Source: Pseudocercospora fijiensis CIRAD86
Lineage: Eukaryota; Ascomycota; Dothideomycetes; Mycosphaerellales; Mycosphaerellaceae
Direction: 5' to 3'
DNA length: 64,000 nt
Assembly (NCBI RefSeq): GCF_000340215.1
Contig: NW_006921533.1
Span: forward strand, 1,616-65,615
The translations under genes and the position numbers were made by a program. Every line of letters begins with the position of its first letter. The first letter of the stretch is position 1. Positions 9,540-22,930 of this stretch are shown piece by piece. The notes under the pieces are model-generated. The model worked only from the letters and a program-made list of their open reading frames with translations. It was not told the DNA's origin and ran no database searches.

Positions 9540-12500
9540 TCTTTATTAGTATATACTTATTATATAACTATAGTTTTAGGCGTATGCCCGAAGTTTTTGC
9601 TATTATCGGCGCTATCTAGTAGCTATATTAAGCGGTAGCTATACCTAGTATTCGGCTAGCCTTACCTTACTATTTTGCGACGGAATCTACTCGTCGTTAT
9701 CGTCGTCGTCGGTAGACGTAGAGTTACTATTATCTAGCTCTCTTAGTCGCTAAATCTATCGTATCGCTATAAAGCAGTTAATAAGATCTTCGCTAATTAT
9801 CTACTATCCTTAATTATAGAGCAGATTAGGAGTATAGCGGTATATTATATAAAGTTAGTTCTTCTTTTTTATAGTACTAACGAGCGACTAATACTACGGG
9901 ATAGTACTATTCTAGATAAGGTTACTCGCGCTAACTAGGACGGCGGCTACCTACTTTACCTAGTATTAAGCGGTAGTACTAGGTATTTTCTTCTATCGAA
10001 CGGCTTAATAGATTTTGCTTTTATCGTAAGTAGGGAGGATACGTATCTAATTTATTATATAACGCCCTATACTATACTTAAACTATTATATAATATCTAG
10101 GTAATCCCGACTAAGTAAGGCGAGTACGTCGAAATAGTACCTCGCCTACCTACGCTATAGTCGGCGTTCCTAGCTATTACGGCGAAAACCGTCGTCCTAG
10201 TTAAAAAGTAGCTAAAGGCAGGTTTGCTAGATAGCGGTAAATAAGGTAAAGCTGCCTTTTATAGCGTTACTACTACCGCCCCGGGCGACGACAATATTAG
10301 ATCTTCCGCCTATTATTCGATATATAAAGTCGTACGAAAAGCTATAGAGACCGGCTCTCTCTTTATCGGTAACTTCCTTCGAGAAGAAGTAGCGTAACTA
10401 TACCTAATCCCCTAGGCGCTTATCGGGCTTTAAAAGTATATAGAGTATATAGCTAGTATAGCGGTATCTATATATCTAGCTTAATCGCTAAAGCGCCCGT
10501 TTAACAATACCTAGGTACTAATCCGAGTTATTATCCTTTTCTAAGTCGTTACCCTTACGCTCCCTATATACTACTCGATACGTTTAGTAGGTAGTAACGA
10601 ATTAGTCGATCGTCTCTTTTATATAGTTATAGAAAGCTTACTCTAGCCTTCCCGAACTAGTAGCCTAGAGCTAGCTATAGAGGAAGTCGGTAGTATAGGC
10701 GGTCTACTAGAGCGCGGTAGTATAGAAGCGTAGTTAAATCTAGTTAAAGAGATCGGCTAGGAGCTAGGCGGCGTACGTAGTATAGAGGCTTACTATAATA
10801 TTTAAACCCCGACGACTTCCTTCCTACTCTCTATCGCCTACGCCTAACTAGTCGTAACGATTACGAGAGAGTCTATACTTTATACTAAAGGAACTACTAT
10901 TATAGGTCGTCGTTAGTAAGTCGAATAGTATATTAAGTATTACTAACGTAGAGGCTTCCTTAACGGCGCGGGTTATACGATCGAGTTAGGCGGTATTTAC
11001 GCCTATATTAATAGACCTTTACGAAAGAACTATATATATTATAAAGAGCTAGCGGTTTAACTATAAATATATAAAGTCGACGACGTACTTACTCTCGAGT
11101 ACGAAGAAAGGCTAGTAAGTACGACGCCTATCTACTCCCTCGGTTAGGCTTAGGCGAGTTATAGGTAGATTAGGCTAATAGAGTAGGTCTTAGTAAGTAC
11201 GAACCTCTCCTCGTACGCTAAAGGGAACGGTACTCGAGGCGTAGCTATCTAGCGTATTATACGCCTATATAATTTCCGCTTTAAAGGCGTCTAAGATACG
11301 AGCTCGGCGAAATATAGTATCTCGGGCAATAAAGAAAGTAACGGCGGCTACCTAGTCGATAGTAGACTAGGAGAATATAAGAAGCGGTAGTATTAACTAA
11401 CTAAAAATAGGTTCTACCGTTCGGTTAATAGACGCGAAGAGATCCTTCGATATATTATATCCTTAGAAGAAGCCGATACTACTAAGCCGCTCTACGGACT
11501 TACGGAGTAGTTTGCCTTAAATACTATAAGCCTCTTATATACCGAACTACTAGTATACTTAAAGATACTCGATATTAAGGCCGCTAGTCTTCGCAACGCT
11601 ATAGGCTATCCGGTAAAGGGCGATAAGCGGAGATACTACTATATCTTCGACTACTAGTCTAGTAGGGATATCTTCCTACGCGAGGTCGAACTAAGCGCGG
11701 TCTATATTACAATATATAGGGTTAAACTAGCGCTTAAGGGACTAATCGAGGAGTTCTTTAAGCTCTAGGGGAGTCTATGCCTCTAGACGGATTTTAGTCC
11801 TATACTATATAATAACTAGTTCTATACGCCGCTAATATATATCTAAGTCTTAACGTAACCGACGTTCGATGCCCTACTATAAACAATATAGTCGTAGTAT
11901 AGCTACGTCGACTATAGGGTCTTAATTTGCTAGTAGCGGATCTATAATATCGTAAGAGATTTTACTAATATTGCGATTATTACCTTCTACGCCTTATTTC
12001 TATCGAGCGTATACGCGATTATATACTTACTAGAAGGATAGGGGATAATATACGAGCACTCGAGAAGGATAAGTATCGCGAAGCGTAGGAATAAGGATAG
12101 TATTAATAAAGTAAGCCTATTTACGCTTATTTATATAATAGCGACGTTACCGGTCGATCTTCCGATTTCGATTCGTATTAAAGAGTAGAAGGTTAGGGAA
12201 GAAGAGGTACGTATTAAATCTAGAAGCATCGAGTCTAGTCGCGATCTGTATATACTTATAGCGTTCGGGTCGTATCGGAGAGCGGCCTACTAGTATATAC
12301 TACTCGTAAGTAATAGTCTTTATAAAGCGAGGCGTATAGAATAACCGAATACCGGCTTTATAGGTTATAAGTAAGGTTATAAGGAGGAGAAGTACGTTAA
12401 TGTCCTAGTATCGAGTAATATAAAATAGCTAATTAGTAGATATAAGGCACGACTTCTCGAGTAATAGGACCGTAGAAGGTATCTCGTTAACCTACCTAGC

Positions 12501-14612
12501 GAGGAGTCTACGCTAGTCGACGCCTCGGAGCTACTCGTATATATACGTTAGGAGCTTACTATACTCTACGACGTACGTAAGTATATCCGGGAGCTAGTAA
12601 AGTTAACTTTAGGCGAAGGTAGTAGTAGTACTCTTAGTAACAAATTCTATAAATATAACTTTAGGCGGTATTAGCTCCTCTTCTTCCGCGTCTATATCCT
12701 AGTCTTAAGAATACTTATAAGAGCAACTATCTACGGCGAGCGCTTAGTAAAGTACTATCCGACTATAAGGGGTCGATATAATAGGTAGGTTATCTAGTTC
12801 CTCGTCGGAATCAATCCTAGCGTTACTATTCGAAGGACTACTTAAATCCGATTAGATTAAACTACTAGTTACCGAAGGTACTTACGAGCTTTCGAGCGTA
12901 ACGTCGCTATTATCGTCTCGACCCTACCGACCTCGCGGTAGCGTAGGTTATAGTAGTAGTAGGGATTCTAGTAAGGTAGGGCGCGGGTTACGCTCTCTAG
13001 GATTTAGCTAAATACGTAGTAGGAGCCCGCGTTATAGCTACGATAGGTAAGCTCTAAGACGAGGCCTTTATAAGCTTTCTCTTAAATTAGACCTAGTAAT
13101 ACTATCTCTTAATCTAGACGAGCTTCGCCTTAAGCTAGGGCTAGGAATACTATCTCTAGAATTAGACTTAGATATACTCGCGCTTACGATCGGTCGACTA
13201 CGCCGTACTAAGGCTAGTAGTTAATTCGTCCCGTTTCTTAAAGTAGGTAATAAGGGGCTCTCTAGAATAGGAGGGAAGGAGAGACTTCTTCGAGAAGTCG
13301 GCGAAGTAGGTTAAGTAGCGGACTTCGAAGCTAGTAATAGGGAAGAATAAGCTACGCTTACTTAGGAGTCTAGCTTAGATAGCGTCGTAGGCAACGAGAG
13401 GCTTTCTAGAATAGAAGGGAAGGAGAGACTTCTTTAAAGAGTTAGCGAAGTAGATTAAGTAGCGGACTTCGAAGCTAGTAATAGGGAAGAATAAGCTACG
13501 CTTCCTTAGGAGTTAGGCTTAAGTAGCGTCGCTAGTATAGAAGCTAGCGGGGAAGGCGTCGCTAGTATAGAAGCTAGCTAGGAAGGCGTCGCTAGTATAG
13601 AAGCTAGCGCGGGAGGTATCGCTAGTATAGAAGCTAGCTAGGGAGGTATCGCTAGTATAGAAGCTAGCTAGGGAGATATCGCTAGTATAGAAGCTAGCGC
13701 GGGAGGTATCGCTAGTATAGAAGCTAGCGCGGGAGGTATCGCTAGTATAGAAGCTAGCGCGGGAGGTATCGCTAGTATAGAAGCTAGCGCGGGAGGTATC
13801 GCTAGTATAGAAGCTAGCGCGGGAGGTATCGCTAGTATAGAAGCTAGCGTAGGAGGTATCGCTAGTATAGAAGCTAGCGCTAGTAGGGATTATACTATAG
13901 CGGACGAAGGGGGTCTAGTAGCTATCGGAGCGGGGCGGTAAACTATTCTATATAGGGTAAGAGGACCTATATACGAAGGGAGAGTATTAGATAGGTATAC
14001 TAGTTAAGTGCTATCTATTTTAGGGAGAAGGGGACGTAGAGGAGCCCGCCGAATAGCTAACCGAGGCTAGTCGTAGATAGGGACAGCCTATACGATCGAT
14101 TATTAAACAATAGATATAGAAGTGCTATCCCTTAGAGTAGAGCTAGCGGCGTTAGCTCTAGTAAATTAATCGACTACTACGATAATATCGTCGATCTCGA
14201 GCTAGTTAATATAGATAGCGAGGAGCTATAGCCTATCTCTAGTATTTATACGTAGCGCTATCTATAAAGAGAGCAGTAGTAGTCGTAGTGCTAGGAGAAG
14301 TAGCCGTCCCTAACTAGCCGAATAGTACTAACTCTAGAGTGTTTAACTACCTACTACGCCTATTTAGCTACAAAGTAGAGGGTTAATATAGGGGATAGGT
14401 TAGGTAGCCGAGGAGGTAGACGATATAGCGGCTAGATATAGTAGTAGCGTAGACGAAGAAGATGCTACGCCTAGGTCTTACTTAGCTTACTATACTTTCT
14501 TTTAGGCTCGTCGTAGAGCCGTACTCGCTAACTTCCTCGTAGTATATTCGGCCTTCTTTTTCCGCTCTTCCTCTTTAGTACCGAGTAGCTTACGCTATCC
14601 TTTAGGCGGTAT
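9540..14612 (-). pseudogene. Gene B (copy 2), unknown large protein
   Basis: This is the same minus-strand frame as in copy 1, with the start mutated to ATA at about 14612. It has the same order of basic N-terminus, ten-residue repeats (12 copies), acidic Ser-rich segment and Asp-rich tail. The stretch around 10240-10350, matching 1555-1660 of copy 1, agrees with copy 3, which shows that copy 1 is the odd one there. Function is unknown. Confidence 0.6.
13531..13878 (-). repeat. 30-bp minisatellite in gene B (copy 2), 12 copies
   Basis: The core gctagtatagaagctagc occurs every 30 bp from 13531 to 13861. That is three more repeats than copy 1 and the same number as copy 3. Confidence 0.95.
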
Positions 14613-14629
14613 CGTGTTAATTCCGTTAA

Positions 14630-15500
14630 TAGCGGAGGGCAAAGCTTATATATAAGCCGCGCTAATAAGTATAGAATTCGAGGAGGTAGTAGTTCTATCT
14701 CGCGGAAACTACTAATACTAGAAAGGGCTACCCCTTTCTAGCGATACATTTTATATATAAGAGAGTAAGGAATAGTAGCGTAGTGTATTTTGTATATAAA
14801 GTAGTATATATAAGCAGGTTCGTATACTACCTACGGCCTTCCCGTAGACGTTATAAAACCTAAAGTCTAGTAATTAAAGGACACCGTAAACAACTTAAAA
14901 CTTTAGGTACGTACCTTAAACGCCTAGTTTTAGGTGCGTACTAAAAGTTTTAAGTTGTTCCTCTATCGGACCGTAAGATAAGTAAACCTAAAGAGTATTA
15001 CTAGTAGGTCTATTATTAAAGGTAAAAGTCCTTACTAGGCGATAGGCGGAGTAATACGAGATACGGGGTAAGGTTCGTAGTAGCCTTCCGTAATAGCGAA
15101 GGAAGGCTATTTAATTAGATAGTTAGCTAGGTTCTAATAATATTTAATTAATATCGGGCAGATAGATTAGCTAGATTTCGGGAAAGGGTACCTCGTATAC
15201 TTAATATAAGACTAAAAGTATAGCTAAGAAGATAGGTAAATCCCTACTTACGGAACCGGAGGGTAAGGGGTAGGGGAATACGTACCCTATATATTTCTTA
15301 ACCGGAAGCGCTCCGTCGCGTTCTAATAGAGCGAGGGCCGTATCGCTAGTTATAGCTAATTAGCTAGACGCGGGCGCGGTCGAGATACGACTTAGAATAC
15401 GAACGCCTTCTTACTTTAATATTTCTTAAGCGCTTCGTCGTATCCTAGCGAAGCGGCTTACTAACTAGAAGCGCTTCGTCGTATCCTAATAAAGCGGCTT
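14630..15500. repeat. Spacer upstream of gene B (copy 2)
   Basis: This matches 5830-6700 of copy 1. It has the dispersed palindrome at about 14888-14960 and the same opposite-strand helicase micro-copies near 15305-15500. No gene is seen. Confidence 0.7.
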
Positions 15501-15507
15501 AACGACA

Positions 15508-16458
15508 TCCTTATCCTTACTACGACTACCGAGACGTACAAATTCTTCCTCGAATATAGCGATATAACGTAAAAACTAGTCGATAGCGTAGTTAGTCTAA
15601 TAAGCGATAATTATTAGTAGATCTCCCTTATTCTAGTTCTCGAGTATTACTTTAATAGCTTATATAGAGACATAGGTCTTGCTAGTACCGGATAGGCCTT
15701 AAATAATAGTAAGACGCGCCGTTAGAATACGACGGAGCGCTTCTAGTTAGAAGGCGTTTAGAGCACTATTAGGCTTAGAAGGCTAGTACTTAACTATATT
15801 AATATTCTCGAAGCTCTCGTTAGAGTTATTAACTAGGACAGAGCTTAGATCTCGCTTCGGCTATGCTTTAAAATACTTAGGCGCCGAAATATAAGGCTAT
15901 ATACTAACGAGGTACTCTAATAAGAGGAAACCCTCGCGTATTATACGCTAAAGGCTAAGCAAGGTATACCGATTAGCTTCGAAAAGTCCGCTACGGTCCT
16001 CTACTATAAGATATTCTATAGTAGGATCTAGCTCTAACTCCTTAGGACGGGCAAAGGCGAGATTAAGCTTAGGTAGATTCTACTAAAGTCCCTCTAGTAG
16101 TCGAGCGGTAATAGTAGCGACAATAGCGCGAGATACGAACTTATTATTTATTAGTATAAGAACGACTAAGCTGCCGGCGATAAGGCGCTTTAACTGTTCC
16201 TATAGAACTTTCTTACTAGTACGGAGGAGACTAAAAGTAACGCGGACGGCGAAGCTATATATAAATAAAGTCGCGCCGTAGATATAAACCTACTTAGGTT
16301 AGTATATAACGGGCGGCGCGTTAAAGGGGTAAAGGCGAGACTAACCTTCGTATAGATACCGACTTTGCTATTAAATGCGTCCTTAGCGGTATATAGAGTA
16401 TAGCGAGTTATTAAGACTACTTCGCGAAGGCCGTAAAGGGTATCTTCGCGGTTCCTAT
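15508..16458 (-). pseudogene. NFX1-type helicase fragment (copy 2)
   Basis: This equals the copy 1 fragment at +8798. Walker A reads GLSGTSKT at about 15698-15675 (Pro changed to Ser), followed by TNYAIDQFL. The fragment again stops after RSKDKD and lacks motifs II to VI, so truncation happened before the unit was duplicated. The 250-bp duplication lies at its 5' side. Confidence 0.8.
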
Positions 16459-16730
16459 AGAACTTTCTTACTAGTACGGAGGAGACTAAAAGTAACGCGG
16501 ACGGCGAAGCTACGAGTAGATAAAGTCGCGCCGTAGATATAAACCTACTTAGGTTAGTATATAACAGGCAGCGCGTTAAAGAGGTAAAGGCGAGACTTAC
16601 CTTAGTATAGATACCGACTTTACTATTAAATACGTCCTTAGCGGCATATAGAGTATAGCGAGTTATTAAGACTACTTCGCGAAGGCCGCGAAGGGTATCT
16701 TCGCGGTATAGCTCGTAGAGAGTACTTTAA

Positions 16731-17440
16731 GAGAATAGTTCTATAAGGGAGGCGATAAATAGTAAATAGGGCTAGTCGACGTCGCGCGCGAGGGCGAGCG
16801 TTCCTATCGCTAGTTATAGCTAATTAGCCCGCGGCCCTTACCGTATCGCTAGTTATAGCTAATTAGCCCGACGCGGGCGTAGTCGAGATACGACTAAGAA
16901 TGCGACCGCCTTCTTATTTAGCTCGTAATATACGTAGGCGGCCTACGAGTAGGCGCGAGAATATATTCTTTTATACCTTCGATATTATAATATCGAATAA
17001 ATAGAGAATAGTTCTATAAGGGAGGCGATAAATAGTAAATAGAGCTCGTCGACGTCGCGCGCGAGGGCGAGCGTTCCTATCGCTAGTTATAGCTAATTAG
17101 CCCGCGGCCCTTACTATATCGCTAGTTATAGCTAATTAGCCCGACGCGGGCGTAGTCGAGATACGACTAAGAATGCGACCGCCTTCTTATTTAGCTTGTA
17201 ATATATATAGGCGGCCTACGAGTAAGCGCGAGAATATATTCTTTTATACCTTCGATATTATAATATCGAATAAATAGAGAATAGTTCTATAAGGGAGGCG
17301 ATAAATAGTAAATAGGGCTCGTTAACGTCGCGCGCGAGGGCGAGCGTTCCTATCGCTAGTTATAGCTAATTAGCCCGCGGCCCTTACCGTATCGCTAGTT
17401 ATAGCTAATTAGCCCGACGCCGGCGCCCTACTATACGCCC
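16731..17440. repeat. 273-bp tandem repeats with palindromes (copy 2)
   Basis: Blocks start at 16731, 17004 and 17277, again with an exact 273-bp period and the 20-bp palindrome TTCGATATTATAATATCGAA. No coding potential is apparent. Confidence 0.9.
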
Positions 17441-17448
17441 GCTATATG

Positions 17449-17466
17449 CCTAACCCTAACCCTAAA
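17449..17466 (+). other. Telomere-like CCCTAA motif at the unit 2 end
   Basis: The sequence cctaaccctaaccctaaa is two and a half perfect CCCTAA repeats, placed as in copy 1 just before the unit end gtgccctatag. Next to it the sequence switches to inverted copy 3. On the plus strand, CCCTAA corresponds to a left chromosome end. Confidence 0.55.
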
Positions 17467-17799
17467 GTGCCCTATAGTCTAAAACGCCTAGTTTTAGGTA
17501 CGTACCTAAAGTTTTAAGTTGTTTATAGTATCCTTTAATTACTAGACTTTAGGTTTTACAACGTCTATAGGAAGGCCGTAGGTAGTATACGAACCTACTT
17601 ATACGTACTGCTTTATACGCAAAATATACTACGCTACTATTCCTTACTCTCTTATATATAAAATACATCGCTAGAAAGGGGTAGCCCTTTCTAGTATTAG
17701 TAGTTTCCGTAAGATAGAACTACTACCTCCTCGAATTCTATACTTATTAGCGCGGCTTATATATAAGCTTTGCCCTCCGCTATTAATAGAATTAATACG

Positions 17800-20700
17800 A
17801 TGCCGCTTAAAGGATAGCGTAAGCTACTTAGTATTAAAAAGGAAGAGCGGAAGAAGAAGGCCGAACGTACTACGAGGAAGTTAGCGAGTACGGCTCTACG
17901 ACGAGCCTAGAAGAAAGTATAGTAAGCTAAGTAAGACCTAGGTATAGTATCTTCTTCGTCTACGCTACTACTATATCTAGCCGCTATATCGTCTACCTCC
18001 TTAGCTACCTAACCTATTACCTATATTAACCCTCTACTTCGTAGCTAAATAGGTATAGTAGGTAGTTAAACACTCTAGAGTTAGTACTATTCGGCTAGTT
18101 AGGGACGGCTACTTCTCCTAGTACTACGACTACTACCGCTCTCTTTATAGATAGCGCCGTATATAAATACTAGAGATAGGCTATAGCTCCTCGCTACCTA
18201 TATTAACTAGCTCGAGATCGACGATATTATCGCGGTAGTCGATTAATTTACTAGAGCTAACGCCGCTAGCTCTACTTTAAGAGATAGTACTTTTACGTCT
18301 ATCGTTTAATAATCGATTATATAGGCTATCCCTACCTATAACTAGCCTCGGTTAGCTATTTAGCGGGCTCCTCTACGTCCCCTTCTCTCTAAAACAAATA
18401 GTACTTAACTAGTATACCTATTTAATACTCTCCCTTTATATATAGGTCCTCTTACTCTACGTAGAATAGTTTACCGCCCCGCTCCGATAGCTACTAGACC
18501 CCCTTCGTCCGCTATAGTATAATCCCTACTAGCGCTAGCTTCTATACTAGCGATACCTCCCGCGCTAGCTTCTATACTAGCGATATCTCCCGCGCTAGCT
18601 TCTATACTAGCGATACCTCCCGCGCTAGCTTCTATACTAGCGATACCTCCCGCGCTAGCTTCTATACTAGCGATACCTCCTACGCTAGCTTCTATACTAG
18701 CGATACCTCCCGCGCTAGCTTCTATACTAGCGATACCTCCCTAGCTAGCTTCTATACTAGCGATACCTCCCTAGCTAGCTTTTATACTAGCGATATCTCC
18801 TACGCTAGCTTCTATACTAGCGACGCCTTCCTAGCTAGCTTCTATACTAGCGACGCTTTCTTCGCTAGCTTCTATACTAGCGACGCCGCCTAAGCCTAAC
18901 TCTTAAGAAAGCGTAGCTTATTCTTCCCTATTACTAGCTTCGAAGTCCGCTACTTAACCTACTTCGCCGACTCCTTAAAGAAGTCTCTCCTTCCTTCCTA
19001 TTCTAAAGAGCCCCTCGTTACCTACGACGCCGCCTAAGCTAGACTCCTAAGTAAGCGTAGCTTATTTTCCCCTATTACTAGCTTTAAAGTCCGCTACTTA
19101 ACCTACTTCGCTAACTTCTCGAAAAAGTCTCTTCTTCCCTCCTATTCTAGAGAGCCCCTCGTTACCTACTTTAAGAGACGGGACGAATTAACTACTAGCC
19201 TCGGTACGGCGTAGTCGACCGATTATAAGCGCGAGTATATCTAAGTCTAATTCTAGAGATAGTATTCCTAGCCCTAGCTTAAGGCGAAGCCCGTCTAGAT
19301 TAAGAGATAGTATTACTAGGTCTAATTTAAGAGAGAGCTTATAAAGGCCTCGTTCTAGAGCTTACCTATCGTAGCTATAACGCGGGCTTCTACTATATAT
19401 CTAGCTAAATCCTAGAGAGCGTAACCCGCGCCCTACCTTACTAGAACCCCTACTACCGCTACGACCTACGCTACCGTAAGGTCGGTAGGGTCGAGACGAT
19501 AATAGCGACGTTACGCTCGAAAGCTCGCGAGTACCTTTAGTAACTAGTAGTTTAATCTAATCGGATTTAAGTAGTCCTTCGAGTAGCGACGCTAGGGTTA
19601 ATTCCGACGAGGAACTAGATAACCTACCTATTATATCGACCCCTTATAGTCGGATAGTACTTTACTAAGCGCTCGCCGTAAATAGTTGCTCTTATAAGTA
19701 TTCCTAAGACTAGGATACGGACGCGGAAGAAAAGGAGCCGATACCGCCTAAAGTTATACTCGTAGAATTTATTACTAAGGGTACTACCGCTACCTTCGCC
19801 TAAAGTTAACTTTACTAGCTCCCGGATATACTTACGTACGTCGTAGAGTATAGTAAGCTCCCGATATATATATACGAGTAGCTCCGAGGCGTCGACTAGT
19901 ATAGACTCCTCGCCGGGTAGGTTAACGAGGTACCTTCTACGGTCCTATTACTCGAGAAGTCGTACCTTATATCTACTAATTAGCTATTTTATATTACTCG
20001 ATACTAGGACATTAACGCACTTCTCTTCCCTATAACCTTACTTACGACCTATAGAGCCGGCATTCGCTTATTCTATATACCTCGCTTTATAAAGACTATT
20101 ACTTATAAGTAGTATATACTAGTAGGCCGCCCTCCGATACGACCCGAATGCTATAAGTATATACGGATCGCGACTAGACTCGATACTTCTAGATTTAATA
20201 CGTACCTCTTCTTCCCTAACCTTCTACTCTCTAAAGCGAATCGAAATCGGAAGATCGACCGGTAACGTCGCTATTATATAAACAAGCGTAAACAGGCTTA
20301 CTTTATTAATACTATCCTTATTCCTACGCTTCGCGATACTTATCCTTCTTAAGTGCTCGTATATTATCCCCTATCCTTCTAGTAAGTATATAATCGCGTA
20401 TACGCTCGATAGAAATAAGGCGTAGAAGGCAATAATCGTAACGTTAGTAAAATCTCTTATAATATTATAGATCCGCTACCGGCAAATTAAGACCCTATAG
20501 TCGACGTAGCTATACTACGACTATATTATTTATAGTAGGGCATCGAACGTCGGTTACGTCGAGACTTAGATATATATTAGCAGTATATAAAACTAGTTAT
20601 TATATAGTATAGGACTAAAATCCGTCTAGAGGTATAGACTCCCCTAGAGCTTAAAGAACTCCTCGATTAGTCCCTCGAGCGCTAGTTTAACCCTATATAT

Positions 20701-22870
20701 CGTAATATAGACCGCGCTTAGTTCGACCTCGCGTAGGAAGACATCCCTACTAGACTAGTAGTCGAAGACGTAGTAGTACCTCTACTTATCGCCCTTTACT
20801 AGATAGCCTATAGTATTACGAAGACTAGCGGCCTTAATATCGAGTATCCTTAAGTATACTAGTAGTTCGGTATATAAGAGGCTTATAGTATCCGAGGCAA
20901 ACTACTCCGTAAGTCCGTAGAGCGGCTTAGTAGTATCGGCTTCTTCTAAAGATACAATATATCGAAGGATCTCTTCGCGTCTATTAACCGAACGGCAGAA
21001 CCTATTTTTAGTTAGTTAACACTACCGCTTCTTATATTCTCCTAGTCTACTATCGACTAGGTAGCTACCGTTACTTCCCTTATTACCTAAGACACTATAT
21101 TTCGCCGAGCTCGTATCTTAGACGCCTTTAAAGCGGAAATTATATAGGCGTATAATACGCTAGATAGCTACGCCTCGAGCACCGTTCCCTTTAGCGTACG
21201 AGGAGAGGTTCGTACTTACTAAGACCTGCTCTATTAGCCTAATCTGCCTATAACTCGCCTAAGCCTAACCGAGGGAGTAGACGGGCGTCGCACTTACTAG
21301 CCTTTCTTCGTACTCGAGAGTAAGTACGTCGTCGACTTTATACGTTTATAGTTAAACCGCTAGCTCTTTGTAATATATATAGTCCTTTCGTAAAGGTCCG
21401 TTAATATAGGCGTAAATACCGCCTAACTTAATCGTATAACTCGCGCCGTTAAGGAAGCCTCTACGTCGGCAATACTTAATATACTATTCGACTTACTAAC
21501 TACGACCTATAATAGTAGTTCCTTTAGTATAAAGTATAGACTCTCTCGTAATCGTTACGACCGGTTAGGCGTAGGCGATAGAGAGTAGAAAGGAAGTCGT
21601 CGGGGTTTAAATATTATAGTAAGCCTCCGTACTACGTACGCTGCCTAGCTCCTAGCCGATCTCTTTAACTAGGTTTAACTACGCTTCTATACTACCGCGC
21701 TCTAGTAGACCGCCTATGCTACCGACTTCCTCTATAGCTAGCTCTAGGCTACTAGTTCGGGAAGGCTAGAGTAAGCTTTCTATAACTACGTAAAGGAGAC
21801 GATTAACTAATTCGTTACTACCTACTAAACGTATCGAGTAGCGTATAGGGAGCGTAAGGGTAACGACTTAGAAGAGGATAACAACTCGGATTAGTACCTA
21901 GGTATCGTTAAACAGGCGCTTTAGCGATTAAGCTAGGTATATAGATACTACTATACTAGCTATATACTCTATATACTCTTAAAGCCTAATAAGCGCCTAA
22001 GGGATTAGATACAGTTATACTGCTTCTTCTTAGAGGAAGTTACCGATAAAGAGAGAGCCGGTCTTTATAGCTTTTCGTATAACCTCGTATATCGGATAAT
22101 AAGCGGGAGACCTAATATTGTCGTCGCCCGGGGCGGTAGTAGTAACGCTATAGAAGGCGGCTTTACCTTATTTACCGCTATCTAGCAAACCCGCCTTTAG
22201 CTACTCTTTAACTAGGACGACGGTTTTCGCCGTAATAGCTAGGAACGCCGACTATAGCGTAGATAGGCGAGGTACTATTTCGACGTACTCGCCTTACTTA
22301 GTCGGGATTACCTAGATATTACGTAATAGTTTAAGTACAGTATAGGGCGTTATATAATAAATTAGATACGTATCCTCCCTACTTACGACAAAAGCAAAAT
22401 CTATTAAGCCGTTCGATAGAAGAAAATACCCGGTACTACTACTTAATACTAGGTAAAGTAGGTAGCCGCCGTCCTAGTTAGCGCGAGTAACCTTATCTAG
22501 AATAGCACTATCCCGCAGCATTAGTCGCTCGTTAGTACCGTAAAAAAGAAGAACTAACTTTATATAATATACCGCTATACTCCTAATCTACTCCGCAATT
22601 AAGGATAGTAGATAATTAGCGAAGATCTTATTAACTGCTTTATAGCGATACGACAGATTTAGCGACTAAGAGGGCTAGATAATAGTAACTCTACGTCTGC
22701 CGACGACGACGATAACGACGAGTAGATTCTGTCGTAAAATAGTAAGGCAAGGCTAGCCGAACACTAGGTATAGCTACCGCTTAATACGGCTACTAGATAG
22801 CGCCGATAATAGCAAAAACTTCGGGCATACGCCTAAAACCGTAGTTATATAATAAGTGTATACTAATAAA
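17800..22870 (+). pseudogene. Gene B (copy 3), best preserved start, about 1,680 codons, unknown
   Basis: This copy keeps an ATG at 17800 (M-P-L-K-G). The plus-strand frame runs in register through the minisatellite (18534-18881), two related Ser/Leu/Pro blocks at about 18890-19160, an acidic Ser-rich stretch (SDEELDNLP) near 19600, and a long globular part. It ends with an Asp-rich stretch and a Gln/Arg-rich tail near 22830. All interruptions are TAA/TAG, consistent with CAA/CAG/TGG before RIP. Gene A converges on its 3' end. It is unusually Gln-rich if all the stops are restored. I recognise no family and infer only that it was a real coding gene. Confidence 0.6.
18534..18881 (+). repeat. 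30-bp minisatellite in gene B (copy 3), 12 copies
   Basis: Gctagcttctatactagc recurs every 30 bp from 18534 to 18864. It encodes the LASILAIPPA-type repeat in the gene B frame, with variants such as LATPP toward the end. Confidence 0.95.
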
Positions 22871-22930
22871 GAAACTTTAGGTGCGTACCTATTTAATACG
22901 TAGAATAGGTATATACCTAAAGTTCCTTTA
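22868..22930. repeat. Palindromic repeat at the gene A/gene B 3' ends (copy 3)
   Basis: The arms aaactttaggtgcgtacct and ataggtatatacctaaagtt flank a short loop. It is the counterpart of the palindromes at 775 and 9484 and lies where the two convergent genes end. Confidence 0.75.

Larger units (their letters stand above)
8681..17477 (+). repeat. Large repeat unit, copy 2 (8.8 kb)
   Basis: This is a direct tandem copy of unit 1. It starts abruptly inside gene A (aatagaagaggg) and ends at gtgccctatagt, exactly as unit 1 does. Spacing is +8709 at the start and +8798 near the end, the difference coming from small indels including three more minisatellite repeats. It has the same gene order as copy 1. 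Confidence 0.95.
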
